Assembly: GCA_008690995.1 (NCBI GenBank)
Contig: VRMN01000008.1
Coordinates: 62,001-126,000 of the forward strand
Origin: Porphyridium purpureum
Taxonomy: Eukaryota > Rhodophyta > Bangiophyceae > Porphyridiales > Porphyridiaceae
DNA: 64,000 nucleotides
Reading direction: 5' to 3'
Shown: positions 1 through 13,453 of the stretch, one piece after another
Position numbering within the stretch: the stretch's first letter is position 1
Layout: every line of letters begins with the position of its first letter
Made by a program: the position numbers and the translations under genes
Notes under the pieces: generated by a model
The model's input: only the letters and a program-made list of their open reading frames with translations
Database searches by the model: none
Told to the model about the DNA's origin: nothing

Positions 1-489
1 GTACACGTAACAGTACACCCGCGCTGTACACATCTCCATCCACCCGCGCCATTATTTAACGCAAACTTAATTAATACGAATTCCCGGAACCGAGCCCCCC
101 CCCTCTTCTTCAGTGGTGGATTGCGGGAAATGTACAGTGAGTGTACAGTGGGTTTTGGTTTCTGAAGCGCGTGAAGGAGTTGCGGATCAGGATCGATGGA
201 TGGATGGATGAAGACCGGACGTTTGTATGTGGGAAGCGGTCTTTTGCTATGAACAGGCGGTGACGGGCGTAAGGTGTGTGGATGTTGGGCTGTGGGGATC
301 GACACGGAAGAGAGAGGGACGGAGAGAGAGAGAGAGGAGGAAGGGGAAGAGCGGGGAGTGCAGGAGGAGGGAAGTGCGCTTGTGGATGGTGCTGGTGGAC
401 GTGCCATATGGTGAGTGGGAAGCAGCGGTAGTAGGGTCGCGATCGGGGTGCGAGGTGGGAAGGGTGGGGTACGGGGGTGGGGTACGGGG
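1..489. promoter_or_regulatory. 5' flank of DHCR24 with GTAC elements
   Basis: No gene is seen here. GTAC cores occur at 1, 13 and 26 (spacing 12 and 13), and two copies of TGTACAGTG occur at 131-139 and 142-150, exactly 11 bp apart. The stretch from 300 to 400 is purine-rich (GA/GGA repeats). The same GTAC-centred element recurs in other intergenic regions of the window. That it is a promoter element is inference from its placement. Confidence 0.45.
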
Positions 490-2319
490 ATGAGTGGGAA
501 AGCTAGGATGAATGGAGGAGCCCGCGGGCACGCGACGACGACGACGACAACGACGACGACGACGACGCGACATGGCGGTGCAACAAGTAGTGTGTTGTAT
601 GTCGCGTTGCAGTGGGTGACCGTGGTGCTGCAGGTGATGACGCAGATCATGATTCCGCTGGGCTCGGCCGTGATCGATCTGCTCAGGGTGATGGGCGTGT
701 GGGAGGTTCTGACCGACGTCATCACAAGATATCGCGCGCCCTTTGTGGTGATCTTTGTGCTCCCGCTTTCCCTGATGTTCGACTGCGCGATGCAAATTCG
801 GTCGTACATCATTTTCAAGCTCTACTCGGCACCAGAGCTTCACGAAGAGCGCGTTCTGGACGTCCAGCGCCAAGTGGCCTTGGCCGTTGCAAATGCAAAA
901 GCCGGCAAGGGCCCGAAACGGCTATGCACGGCGCGACCGGGCTGGCTATCAATCAGCATGGACTACCGCACATACAAGCAGAGTTCCGCCCAAATCTCGA
1001 TCTCCATGTATGACATCCTGGGCGAGGTGCAGCCCATCACTGGCCCGGGATCGGGCAGTGGCGGACAAGAGACTGCGAGCGCAATGCGCGGCTCCATCTG
1101 GGTGGAGCCCATGGTGAGTATGGGTCAAATAAGCCATTTCCTGAACCCGCGGGGTTGGACGCTACCGATTTTGCCGGAGATGGACGACCTCACTGTCGGT
1201 GGCTTGCTTATGGGTGTTGGCATTGAAACATCATGCCACAAGTACGGCCTGTTCAGTGAAATGGTCGAGGAGTATGAGGTCGTTCTGGGCAACAGCGAGC
1301 GCATATTTGTGCGACGGGACAACGAGTATGCGGACCTTTTCCACGCTCTGCCGTGGTCGTACGGCACGCTTGGCTTCCTTGTGTCAGTCAAGCTTATTGT
1401 TGTGCCGTGCAAGCCGTGGGTCCGGCTTCGGTATCATCCAGCGCGCTCGCTCGAGAAAGGTGTGAGCAAGTTTCGTGCGCTGTGCGATGGCGCGGAGAAG
1501 CCAGACTTTGTCGAGTCGCTAGCGTTCTCCAGAGACACGATGGTTGTGATGGAGGGCGATATGGTAGACGAAGACCAAGTGGTTCCTGGCGCGCGCAACG
1601 AGATTGGACGCTTTTACATGCCGTGGTTCTACAAACACGTCGAGGAAATCCTCGAGTCCGGTGCTGATTTCGCAGAGGAGTTCGTTCCGATCCGGGACTA
1701 TTATCATCGACACACCAAGTCAATCTTTTGGGAACTTGAGCACATCATTCCCGGTGGCAACCATCCTTTCTTTCGGTATTTGTTTGGCTGGCTGGTGCCA
1801 CCCAAGGTCTCGTTTTTGAAGCTAACGCAGACGGAAGGCATGCAGTCTACTTACGAGAGTATGCACGTCGCGCAGGACTTTCTTCTTCCGCTGAAAGGGC
1901 TGCAGGCGCAGCTCGAGTTTCTCGACGACAAAATGGGCATCTATCCGATCTGGCTGTGCCCACATAAACACTACAACAGTGGTGGCACGGCCTTCTTGCG
2001 CGACCCGGTCGATTGTAACGCGGAGGACGAAATCGGGCAGTACGAAATGTATGTGGATATTGGGCTCTATGGCTTTGCGCGCGGCGCTCTTGAGAAGAAG
2101 AAGGACTTTAACATGAAATCGGTGATGCGAGAGGTCGAAAACTATCTTCTGAGGAATCACGGCTTCCAAATGATGTACGCAGACACGTACCAATCGCGTG
2201 AGGAGTTTCTTCAGATGTTCAACCACGAGCATTACTTCAAGATGCGCGAGAAGTACCATGCAACCGAAGCTTTCGGCTTAATATATGATAAGATGGCTCG
2301 GAAACACACTAGCGCGTGA
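490..2319 (+). CDS. DHCR24: Delta(24)-sterol reductase (DHCR24/DIMINUTO family)
   Basis: FAD-linked enzyme that reduces the side-chain C24 double bond in sterol synthesis; family members sit in the ER membrane. The 609-residue protein aligns from memory almost end to end with animal DHCR24 (516 aa). Landmarks include RPGWLSIS, the segment GWTLPILPEMDDLTVGGLLMG, SHKYGLF, PWSYGTLGFLV, YYHRHTKSIFWELE, FRYLFGWLVPPK and GFQMMYADTY. A hydrophobic segment (FVVIFVLPLSLMF) lies just before the FAD domain. The first in-frame ATG is at 490; ATGs at 508 and 637 are alternatives. The start at 490 or 508 includes a poly-Thr tract coded by an ACG repeat, so the true start may be 637. A short Gly/Ser insert precedes VEPMVSMGQ. 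The identity is very secure, the start less so. Confidence 0.93.
   Translation: MSGKARMNGGARGHATTTTTTTTTTTRHGGATSSVLYVALQWVTVVLQVMTQIMIPLGSAVIDLLRVMGVWEVLTDVITRYRAPFVVIFVLPLSLMFDCAMQIRSYIIFKLYSAPELHEERVLDVQRQVALAVANAKAGKGPKRLCTARPGWLSISMDYRTYKQSSAQISISMYDILGEVQPITGPGSGSGGQETASAMRGSIWVEPMVSMGQISHFLNPRGWTLPILPEMDDLTVGGLLMGVGIETSCHKYGLFSEMVEEYEVVLGNSERIFVRRDNEYADLFHALPWSYGTLGFLVSVKLIVVPCKPWVRLRYHPARSLEKGVSKFRALCDGAEKPDFVESLAFSRDTMVVMEGDMVDEDQVVPGARNEIGRFYMPWFYKHVEEILESGADFAEEFVPIRDYYHRHTKSIFWELEHIIPGGNHPFFRYLFGWLVPPKVSFLKLTQTEGMQSTYESMHVAQDFLLPLKGLQAQLEFLDDKMGIYPIWLCPHKHYNSGGTAFLRDPVDCNAEDEIGQYEMYVDIGLYGFARGALEKKKDFNMKSVMREVENYLLRNHGFQMMYADTYQSREEFLQMFNHEHYFKMREKYHATEAFGLIYDKMARKHTSA
527..571 (+). 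repeat. ACG trinucleotide repeat (poly-Thr)
   Basis: Near-perfect run of ACG units, one of them ACA, in the N-terminal part of the DHCR24 frame, coding a run of threonines. It is likely length-variable. If translation begins at 637 the repeat is 5' UTR instead. Confidence 0.7.
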
Positions 2320-2554
2320 GAGCTAGTATAGGCGAGTCTTTACACTAAGATAAGTTTTGCAATTACAGACTTTGTACTTTTTGCCGTCGTTTCAGCGCTC
2401 TACTGCCCAGAGGAGAATAGAAATCCAACCGTCTCGCCTCGTGCAAATTCAGTCGATTGCGCCAAACGACGTCCTCGGCAGATGCATCTGCTGCCCCAAC
2501 CCAGTCGGCCTTAGGCAGTTCACCTACTCTTGAGATAGAGACAAAGAAAGGTTC

Positions 2555-4078
2555 TCATGCCTCCGGAGTATACCGAGAAACGTTTGCAAGGTCCTGCTTG
2601 AGCTGTTCCAAGATCTGCCTTTCCCCTCGAAATGGTGAATCCATCAGCAGAGGCTCACGAAATACTACCATGGCTGCCTTTCGTGAAGGAGTAGGCTCCT
2701 GCAATGTGATGTTGAGCGCCCCACGCGGCCTCACTGCACCATTCGTCACGTCCAGAAAGGTGAGCATGCATCCGCTTTCGGTGGGATCAAAGCGCACAGG
2801 CTCAGGTAGCGGCGGGAAAAGGGCGCCCGACGTGAGCACCGCGCCACTCCACTGTGCGAGCCAGGTTCGCATTTTGGCTACGTTCAAACTGTTATATTCG
2901 ATCCGCAGAACCTCATTCGGGCGCTCAAGACCCTCGAACAATTCATGCCACTCTTCATCGCTGGACGGATATGCGCCTTCTGTGTCTACCGCGCAAAACT
3001 CCTTGTCTGCTGCGCTAGGCTCGAAGATACTCCTCGCCACGACCTCGCCTGCTCGGCTTCGCGCAAGGTCGCCAGCGAGCGAGTCGCCCAGCTTCAGTGA
3101 GACGGCACTTTTGGCCTCATCGGGGTCTTTGCGGATAGCACCCACGTTTGTGAACGGAGCTCCCACCAGGCGGCCGAGGCGAACAACCGTATACTCGAAT
3201 CCGTTCTGGCGTGCGGCCGCGGCGAGTGCTTGTTCGCCGCGTCGCTTGGCATCCAGCACGCCGAACAGATTCAGAATTGAAAATGGAAAACTAGACTTGC
3301 GCAGTACACCGACGGATGAAAGCAGTACGACGCGCTTCACAGCATCCTTCGGCAAAGCAGCAACCACGCGCTCCACGCCTTCTGCATCTACTCGGACAGG
3401 CGAGTTGCCCCCTTTCCACGCTTTGCTGGGGAAGGCAGTGGTACCGGTCGCCATGACGAGCACGTCGATATCCGCCAGACTGCTCTGCAGCTGCTGCATC
3501 GGCATGCTGGTCGTGTCCACGGCGCGGTAGTCGATCTGGCTGCTCTGATCCAACTGCTGGAAAATGCCGCGCGCTTTTTGAACGTCACGAACCAAAGCGA
3601 CCAGCTGCATCTGCCTGCGCGTGGACTCTCTCAGCAACGCCGAGAGAATGAAGAAGCCAACTCCTCCTGTCGCTCCCAGCACGGCAATTTTCATCGGGTT
3701 CGCAGACACACTAGTGGGCGCCGCAGGTTCGGCCTGATCTGTCGCCGACATACGAAGCCGGGTCGCAGGCAGCGGGATCAATCTTGTCCGTGACGATGGC
3801 ACGTCAGCCGGTCGACTTTGTCCGAACAGCGTTCGCACGCCGGCGCATCTCTGATCTGGCCTGGCGACCGGAACCATATGTATTCCGTCGTCATCTCTCT
3901 GCTGCACTCCCGAAGCCTTTCCATTTGTCTTGTACCGCCTCAACCCACGCCGGGTCAGCCGTGCCACATTCGCGCGCGAGAAATCGCCTCCGTCTCCACC
4001 ATGCGCTACATTCCCCCCTCGAAACCCTCCGCCACTCAAGAACGCCACGCTGGCCTTCCCACGCCGCTCCAATGCCAT
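2555..4078 (-). CDS. NAD(P)-binding Rossmann-fold protein (atypical SDR), probably organellar
   Basis: The core begins at about residue 129 with MKIAVLGATGGVGFFILSALL, a typical atypical-SDR (NmrA/NAD(P)H-binding) glycine motif. It is followed by a VALVRDVQKA segment, a DVLVMATGTTAFPSK segment and VKRVVLLSSVGVL. The last 140 or so residues form a separate domain I cannot name. The N-terminal 120 residues are rich in Gly, Arg and Ser and look like an organelle presequence. The ATG at 4078 gives 507 aa; ATGs at 3877 and 3751 are alternatives. Plastid homologues of this fold often act in photosystem assembly or pigment metabolism, but nothing here fixes the substrate. It converges on DHCR24 with 235 bp between stops. 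Confidence 0.75.
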   Translation of the reverse strand: MALERRGKASVAFLSGGGFRGGNVAHGGDGGDFSRANVARLTRRGLRRYKTNGKASGVQQRDDDGIHMVPVARPDQRCAGVRTLFGQSRPADVPSSRTRLIPLPATRLRMSATDQAEPAAPTSVSANPMKIAVLGATGGVGFFILSALLRESTRRQMQLVALVRDVQKARGIFQQLDQSSQIDYRAVDTTSMPMQQLQSSLADIDVLVMATGTTAFPSKAWKGGNSPVRVDAEGVERVVAALPKDAVKRVVLLSSVGVLRKSSFPFSILNLFGVLDAKRRGEQALAAAARQNGFEYTVVRLGRLVGAPFTNVGAIRKDPDEAKSAVSLKLGDSLAGDLARSRAGEVVARSIFEPSAADKEFCAVDTEGAYPSSDEEWHELFEGLERPNEVLRIEYNSLNVAKMRTWLAQWSGAVLTSGALFPPLPEPVRFDPTESGCMLTFLDVTNGAVRPRGALNITLQEPTPSRKAAMVVFREPLLMDSPFRGERQILEQLKQDLANVSRYTPEA

Positions 4079-4879
4079 GCTTGCTCGGTCACCCACCGAC
4101 CCAAGCCAGCCCAATCACCCCCGGCCCTTTCCCGCGCCAACCTAACTCGAGCGACGCCGCCTCTTGCCGCTTCGACGTGCGGGCTCCTCGTCCAAACCAA
4201 TCTCTCCACTCCTCCGCTAGCTGCCTCCGCACAATCCGTACAGATATTTCCTCTTGGTGGGACGGCGACTAATGCGGTCCTCGCGCTTGTTCTCCCGCTA
4301 CCACGTTCCACCGGAAGTTGCGCAATTCTTTCTCCCTCCTGCGTGCCCTTTCCGTTCTGTCTTTTTCCTCCCACCGCAACTCGTTCAGATTCCACTCGCG
4401 TCGGGCAATTGCGCCCGTGCGATCGGAAACACCGCGCGCGAGCTCCGTGTGTCAGTGCGTGGGCGGGAAAGCGTGCGTTGCTGGACATCGCTCCACCGCC
4501 AACAGCCGCAGGTACACTTACTGTACACCCTCCGCACGACAGAAGTACAGTGCGGCCACCGCTACACAGGGTTAGGATGAGGGTTGGCGGCGCGAGCTGC
4601 AAAGCACCAGTTAGATCGAGGGTTGTGCGGTGAAGTACAGGTCGCGCGAATCGAAGGGTGGGAAACCGGAAGGTGTGATGATTTGGGAGTGGTTTGATAG
4701 AGAGGTGGAGGTACAGTGTGGGTGGGTGTGAATACGACGGCGGCCTGGTTTGTATGAATGGCGGGCCGGAGCCCATTGCGGCGGCAGGAGATGAGTTATG
4801 AGAACGACGTGGGGTAGGCAGGAAGGTGAGGAGGGAGGGGGAAGGGTGAACGTGGGGTTTGGTTCGGTAGACGGGAACG
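4079..4879. promoter_or_regulatory. Divergent promoter region between the SDR gene and uS4, with GTAC elements
   Basis: No gene is recognised. GTAC cores lie at 4512, 4523, 4545, 4635 and 4711; the first three are spaced 11 and 22 bp. The copy at 4708-4720 reads GAGGTACAGTGTG, the best match to the window-wide consensus, and lies about 170 bp before the uS4 ATG. Close to the SDR start the + strand is C-rich. Confidence 0.5.
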
Positions 4880-5458
4880 ATGACGCGCGACTACCGCAAC
4901 CGTAGCAAGACGTCGCGTACGCCGCGTCGGCCGTTCGAGAAGGAGCGCTTGGATCAGGAGCTGCAGATCGTCGGCAAGTATGGGCTGAAGAATAAGCGCG
5001 AGGTGTGGCGCGTGCAAATGGTGCTCTCGAAGATCCGGTCGGCGGCCCGTGATCTGCTGACGCTGGAGCCGGAGGACCCCAAGAGGATCTTCGAGGGTCG
5101 GGCTCTGCTCAGAAGGCTCACGCGCCTCGGGTTGCTGGATGAGAACAACCAGGCGCTCGATTACGTGCTGTCGCTCAAGGTGAACGACTTTCTGGAGCGA
5201 AGATTGCAGACTCAGGTGTTCAAACTGGGACTTGCAAAGTCAATCCACCACGCGCGTGTGCTGATCCGCCAGAGGCACGTCCGCGTGGGCAAGCAGCTGG
5301 TCAACGTTCCGTCCTTCCTGGTTCGTGTGGACTCGCAGAAACACATTGACTTTGCGCTTTCCTCTCCGTTTGGTGGAGGCCCACCAGGGCGCGTAAAGCG
5401 CGCCAAGAAGAACAGGGCAAGCGGCGGCGACGGCGGCGGCGAAATGGATGAGGAATAA
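4880..5458 (+). CDS. RPS9: 40S ribosomal protein uS4 (RPS9)
   Basis: Cytosolic small-subunit protein that binds 18S rRNA early in assembly and contributes to decoding fidelity. The 192-residue sequence matches eukaryotic RPS9 throughout: [21 protein letters not shown] at the start, [19 protein letters not shown], an S4 RNA-binding segment ([33 protein letters not shown]) and [13 protein letters not shown] near the end. The C-terminal tail after residue 180 is Gly/acidic. The gene has no intron. The ATG start gives the normal MTRDYRN-type N terminus. It is divergent from the SDR gene across an 801 bp region with GTAC elements. Confidence 0.97.
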   Translation: MTRDYRNRSKTSRTPRRPFEKERLDQELQIVGKYGLKNKREVWRVQMVLSKIRSAARDLLTLEPEDPKRIFEGRALLRRLTRLGLLDENNQALDYVLSLKVNDFLERRLQTQVFKLGLAKSIHHARVLIRQRHVRVGKQLVNVPSFLVRVDSQKHIDFALSSPFGGGPPGRVKRAKKNRASGGDGGGEMDEE

Positions 5459-5657
5459 GCGTCCAAAAAATCTGGCACGTTGTGTTGAGCGGTAGGAGTA
5501 TCCCGACCATCAGTCTCGTCCTGGCCGTGCATGCACATGTGCCAGGCGCGCAGGTCTCCCAACAGAATCGAGAAGCTTGAAAACCAAAGAAACAGTTTAA
5601 ATTGCTTGCACCTTCAAATTTATTTTTCTTTTTCTCGCTGCCACGCAAAGGCGCGCG

Positions 5658-8369
5658 TCAGAGAACGCCACCGGTGGTCTGCCCGCCTCCCATGGCCATG
5701 ATCCTCAGCGCTTGAGGGTTCACGATGTTCTCCTCCGGTACGGGCACCAGCCCTACGCTGGGTTCGTACGAAATCCCAAATCGCGAGAGATCCCGGATGC
5801 ATTCTTGTGTCGAATCGTACCCAAACAGTCCCGCAAAATACTGTGCCTCAAAGGCCTTCTCGACCTTGCCCATGCCTTTAAACAGAAACTTGAGACCTTT
5901 GACGCGCACGTCACCGGCAAAGCAATCCATGAGTCGTTTCTGCTCCTCGTCAGCCGTGCGATACAGGCGGAACATGCGAAACACGTCGTCGCACATGAAC
6001 GCGCAGCAAACACTCCACGCGTGCAGCACAGGTTCTGAGGAGCGCACTCGATCCGGGAATGACGCAAAAACTCGCTGAAAATCCATTTTGGACCTTGTGA
6101 CCGTGCTGACGTAACACTGGTACAAAAGATACAGGCCAAAGAACTCGGCCTCGCGCGGGCTCTTATTGCCCTTCATGTACATATCGTGTAAACGGTCGAG
6201 ACACTGGTTGAATTCAGTCATGTCGCCATTGACGAGTGCAGCGTGCGCATGGTACTCGTAAACTTCCAGCGTGAACTGGTCCTCAATGTTCTGCAAAATA
6301 AGGTCCTGCCGTATGGATTTGAGCTGCGAGACAGCCCAAGGCTGATACAGCTCAGACCCGCTTTCCAGCTCGGCTCGAACGCGCGAAAGAGCCTCCTTCA
6401 GAATGTGGTACGGGCGGACTTTCGCGGGGTCGGCGCGCTCGGTCTGCCGGAGGAACTCCTTAAGAACTGTCATGTTTTGTCCCACAACCCCATTGACATG
6501 GTCGTGCGATACAAACACTTTCCGCGGAAACTGTTGCAAGTACAAGCCTTTCAGGTACGAGTGGCTTGTTGCGGCTCGATAAATGCGATAAAAGTAGCCT
6601 GGCACGGGCAACTGCCCCGGAGACAAATCGTCCACGACCTGTTCTCGTTGCCTCGAATCGCCTTTTTCGTGCGAATTCTGGAGGTCCGCAATGTATGAAT
6701 GATTTGCGCAGTCTTCAAGCGGGCGCTGCTTTCGAAAGGAAGATGGGCTTTTCTCCGTTGCAACAGCGTCCAGACCCATGGTATTGGCCAGAAGCGATCC
6801 GCTTCCTTGTTTTTGCCGTTTGGCGACCGATTCGCCGGAAGGATCAAATTCCCTGTGCCTACTGCCGCCAGCATCCGAGGACCAAGGCCAGTCGAACGCT
6901 TGCGATGGGCTCGTCAAAGCAGGTACCCCGTCGACGGGATTCCCAAACATGTCCAGGATACCTGAAGAGTTCAAGTCTATCAGCGACTTTGCCTCGCCAG
7001 CATCGTGCACCTCGACTTCTCTTGTCGTTGTGTCTCCTTCCGGATAATGGACGAGTTGGCTGTCTGTCCGCAAGGGAGGAACCCTTTTCTCCGACAGCGC
7101 ACGCCAATTCACTTTATGCATCGCGCCTACGCGGAGATTCTTCAGCACAAGATCCAGCACTGAGTTTCGGAAAAGCATGACTGCTCGAGCATTGCGCTCG
7201 CATTGCTCGGGGCTCTTCAGAACCGCTTTCTCTCTTTGCCAACACCGGTTAATGAAGTCTTTGCACTGGCTCGGAAAGAGTGACAGATGCTGAAATGATT
7301 TCGGCCATTTTCTGAGCGCCTCTAAGCGCCTTCTGTGCTTCTCGCTGTCTACATGATCAAAGCGCTTTCGATCGTTCGCGAACAAGAGACAGCAAGTCGC
7401 ACACTCATTCGGCAAGCTGTTCTGCAATGCAAGTTGCTCCACCGTCGGGGTCTTCCCCTTGGAAGCAGCTGCGCCAGATGGCTTGGCTGCAAGACCCGGA
7501 GCCTGGAAGGTAGATGGAAAGTCCGGCGGCACCGTATCGATGGGAGCGCTTTGCAGAGGCGTGTGCGTGGAGGCCGGCCAGACATTCGCCGTGTGCGGAG
7601 CAAATATTTGGTGCTGTGGGTGCTGGGGCCGCAGCGGCATCATAGGCTGTGCAAACATTGGATTCTGGTGGGGGCCGTTTGGAAACCCGTAAGCACCATG
7701 GTTGGGCGCGATCAACGGCGGAACCGGCTGCCGAATATGCTGCGATGGCTGCTGTGATCGCTGCTGGGCCTGGAGAATCCTGTCATGCTCCTCGCGCGCC
7801 TGCCGCATAAGAATTCTGATGCCCTCCTCCTGACGCCGCCCTGAATCTTGCAGCCTTTGCCTCGGCTCTGCGGGCTGTACATGCGCCTGGTTCAACTGGC
7901 TGGGCCGGTTCGCATGCAGCGCTCCTTGCCGATCGTCCGCGTTGATTCCCGACTTGGCGTGCTTCTGCGGCGTCAGAACACCACAGCTCTCTTCAGACAA
8001 GTTCGCAATCCATGTTGTCTTCTGTGATTGCTTGTTTAGCTCGTAAAACGCGCGATGGGTGGGGCTGTAGATGATGGACAGGAAGGGATACAGGCTCATG
8101 CGACTCTCGTACTCGTCCTTGTAATATGTTACGAATCGAAGAAAGAGCCTTTGCGAGACTATGCTCTGCAGCATCTCCGACTTGTCTGTCTCTGCATCAT
8201 ACACGTAGAACATTTTGCTGTGCTGCGAGTAGCGCAGCGTGACGACGGGCTGCTTGAACGCGACGTGGAACTTGCCTGCGTTCCAGCGCACCTCTGCCAC
8301 GAACGGAATCTTCTGTTCATTCTCCACAATCCGCATTTCCGGGCCCTCCGCTCCCCCTGACGTGGCCAT
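5658..8369 (-). CDS. SAC3/GANP-domain protein, LENG8/THP3-like
   Basis: A 903-residue protein. The C-terminal third carries a SAC3/GANP (TREX-2 Sac3-like) domain at about residues 600-860, including VPGYFYRIYRAATSHSYLKG, RQDLILQNIEDQFTLEVYEYHARA-type sequence and FNQCLDRLHDMY. This matches the LENG8/THP3 branch, linked in yeast to transcription elongation and splicing with Csn12. An N-terminal region of about 100 residues has two aromatic repeats (FYVYDAETDKS and FYELNKQSQKTTW) that look WW-like. A zinc-finger-like CATC..H..H segment sits near residue 320. Between them lies a Pro/Gln/His-rich linker. The frame extends to an ATG at 8489, but MATSGGAEG at 8369 looks the natural start. Confidence 0.82.
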   Translation of the reverse strand: MATSGGAEGPEMRIVENEQKIPFVAEVRWNAGKFHVAFKQPVVTLRYSQHSKMFYVYDAETDKSEMLQSIVSQRLFLRFVTYYKDEYESRMSLYPFLSIIYSPTHRAFYELNKQSQKTTWIANLSEESCGVLTPQKHAKSGINADDRQGALHANRPSQLNQAHVQPAEPRQRLQDSGRRQEEGIRILMRQAREEHDRILQAQQRSQQPSQHIRQPVPPLIAPNHGAYGFPNGPHQNPMFAQPMMPLRPQHPQHQIFAPHTANVWPASTHTPLQSAPIDTVPPDFPSTFQAPGLAAKPSGAAASKGKTPTVEQLALQNSLPNECATCCLLFANDRKRFDHVDSEKHRRRLEALRKWPKSFQHLSLFPSQCKDFINRCWQREKAVLKSPEQCERNARAVMLFRNSVLDLVLKNLRVGAMHKVNWRALSEKRVPPLRTDSQLVHYPEGDTTTREVEVHDAGEAKSLIDLNSSGILDMFGNPVDGVPALTSPSQAFDWPWSSDAGGSRHREFDPSGESVAKRQKQGSGSLLANTMGLDAVATEKSPSSFRKQRPLEDCANHSYIADLQNSHEKGDSRQREQVVDDLSPGQLPVPGYFYRIYRAATSHSYLKGLYLQQFPRKVFVSHDHVNGVVGQNMTVLKEFLRQTERADPAKVRPYHILKEALSRVRAELESGSELYQPWAVSQLKSIRQDLILQNIEDQFTLEVYEYHAHAALVNGDMTEFNQCLDRLHDMYMKGNKSPREAEFFGLYLLYQCYVSTVTRSKMDFQRVFASFPDRVRSSEPVLHAWSVCCAFMCDDVFRMFRLYRTADEEQKRLMDCFAGDVRVKGLKFLFKGMGKVEKAFEAQYFAGLFGYDSTQECIRDLSRFGISYEPSVGLVPVPEENIVNPQALRIMAMGGGQTTGGVL

Positions 8370-11953
<3,584 letters not shown>

Positions 11954-12254
11954 CGTACTTGGGCGGTGTGGTGCCACTCAAACAGTAACTTTGTCGTGGA
12001 TCGGATGGGTTGTTCCCTCACGCCCGATATCTCACGCAGCGAAAGGGAGCGGTTCGCACGTGACGAAGGCTATTCTGCGCGACCTTGCATGTGTATGAGG
12101 CCCCGTCCGTCGTGTGGAATGGGCCGCGGTTGGATTGTAAGGATGATAGAACGAGGCAGTCACTAAAAAAGGGAGTCGAAAATGTTTGGATTGTGAAAGG
12201 AAAGAGAAAAAGAAATTTGATGTGCGGCGGCTTCGCAGTTTCCTGTCCGTTAGC
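11954..12254. other. Spacer between helicase and HGH1
   Basis: 301 bp holding the 3' end of the helicase gene and the 5' flank of HGH1. No further gene or clear motif is seen. Confidence 0.5.
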
Positions 12255-13418
12255 ATGGCGCACGAAGTCGTCGGATTGTTGCCGGACATTGTGGAACTCC
12301 TCGGGAACGCACGAGCTGACATCCGCGGAGGTGCGGCGACCGTGGTAGCCGGGTATTCCGGGAGTGAGGACGCGCGGCGTGCCCTCTATGGCGACGGACC
12401 GACAGTGCTAGCAGACTCTGATAAGCTGCTAGAAAGCCTGATGCGGCTGTTGGATGATACGGAGGTGATGGTGTCGCGCTCGGCTTATAGCGCGCTCATT
12501 AACTTTGCGATTGAAGAGCGCGCGGCGGGGCACGTGGTGAAGCATGGACTGGTGGATGCAATGGTGGCCCAGCTGGCTGACAAAGAGAAGCGTATCGTGC
12601 GTGTCCTTGACTCACTGCGGTGCTCAGTAATTGCGAACTTGACGCGACATGCGCTGGGAGCGAAAGGAGCCATGCACGTGGGCGCTTGGGCGCCCAATAT
12701 GGCGAATAAGTCGAAGTTTGCCAGTGTTCTTGCTCAAGGCCGGATCGTTCAAGTGTTCGACGCATATAACCTGCAAGACCGATGGAGCGGTGACGCAAGT
12801 GACCTCGATCCGTTCGAGTCATATTACATGTTCATGGCCAACCTGGCCACTGTCGAAGAGGGACGAACCTTGTACACTGACAACGAGATGTACGTTGTCC
12901 GTGAGGCGTGCAAGGTACTCCTTTCCACAAAAAGCACGTCCCGCAAGCTAGGCATGGCGCTACTGCTGCGCAATGTCCTTCTCGATACCGCCGTGCACGA
13001 GCGTCTTGTGGATTCAGCTGCTGGCGATGGCGAAGACGTCCTATGCGCTTGTCTGATTCCTCTGCTGACGCGCAGCCACGCCTGCCAGAGACCAATAGAA
13101 GCAGAAGAGCTTCAGGACGCTCCACAGAAGATACGGGACGCTTTCAGTGCTCCCGTGTCGGCACCCAACACGTACGAATCATGTGCAGATATTCGTCTGG
13201 CACTCGCCGAGGCTCTGTTGGCGCTTTGCAAGTCGCGAATGGGTCGCGAGCTTCTGCGTTCAAAGGCGTCGTACCCGATTTTGCGCTGCGCGCACGCCAT
13301 AGAGACCAACAGCGAGGTCGAAGACGTCATCCATCACGTCGTGGATCGAACCGCACTCGTAGATGAAGAGAAGGGGCACGCGTCAATTCAAGAAGTCGAA
13401 GATGAGTTGGAACAGTAG
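12255..13418 (+). CDS. HGH1: HGH1-like protein (eEF2-folding adaptor)
   Basis: HGH1/FAM203 proteins are armadillo-like helical proteins that link chaperones to folding of elongation factor 2. The 387-residue protein starts MAHEVVGLLPDIVELLGN and keeps HGH1 landmarks: RGGAATVVAGYSGSEDARRAL, LLDDTEVMVSRSAYSALINFA, ESYYMFMANLATVEEGRTLY, RKLGMALLLRNVLLDTAVHERL and the CLIPLLTR segment. The ATG at 12255 is chosen because upstream in-frame sequence has only a TTG and is not conserved in type. It ends 35 bp before the next start on the same strand. Confidence 0.85.
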   Translation: MAHEVVGLLPDIVELLGNARADIRGGAATVVAGYSGSEDARRALYGDGPTVLADSDKLLESLMRLLDDTEVMVSRSAYSALINFAIEERAAGHVVKHGLVDAMVAQLADKEKRIVRVLDSLRCSVIANLTRHALGAKGAMHVGAWAPNMANKSKFASVLAQGRIVQVFDAYNLQDRWSGDASDLDPFESYYMFMANLATVEEGRTLYTDNEMYVVREACKVLLSTKSTSRKLGMALLLRNVLLDTAVHERLVDSAAGDGEDVLCACLIPLLTRSHACQRPIEAEELQDAPQKIRDAFSAPVSAPNTYESCADIRLALAEALLALCKSRMGRELLRSKASYPILRCAHAIETNSEVEDVIHHVVDRTALVDEEKGHASIQEVEDELEQ

Positions 13419-13453
13419 GTAGAAATACGGACAAACCATTTAAAAGCAAAGGC

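Noticed and set aside
2457-3530. 357-codon open frame on the + strand
   Set aside because: It is the exact antisense of the NAD(P)-binding gene, with Ser/Arg/Thr-rich shadow composition.
4128-4138. TTTCCCGCGCC, E2F-like, near the SDR gene
   Set aside because: A single half site in C-rich DNA, expected by chance; the same applies to TTTCCCGC at 39205.
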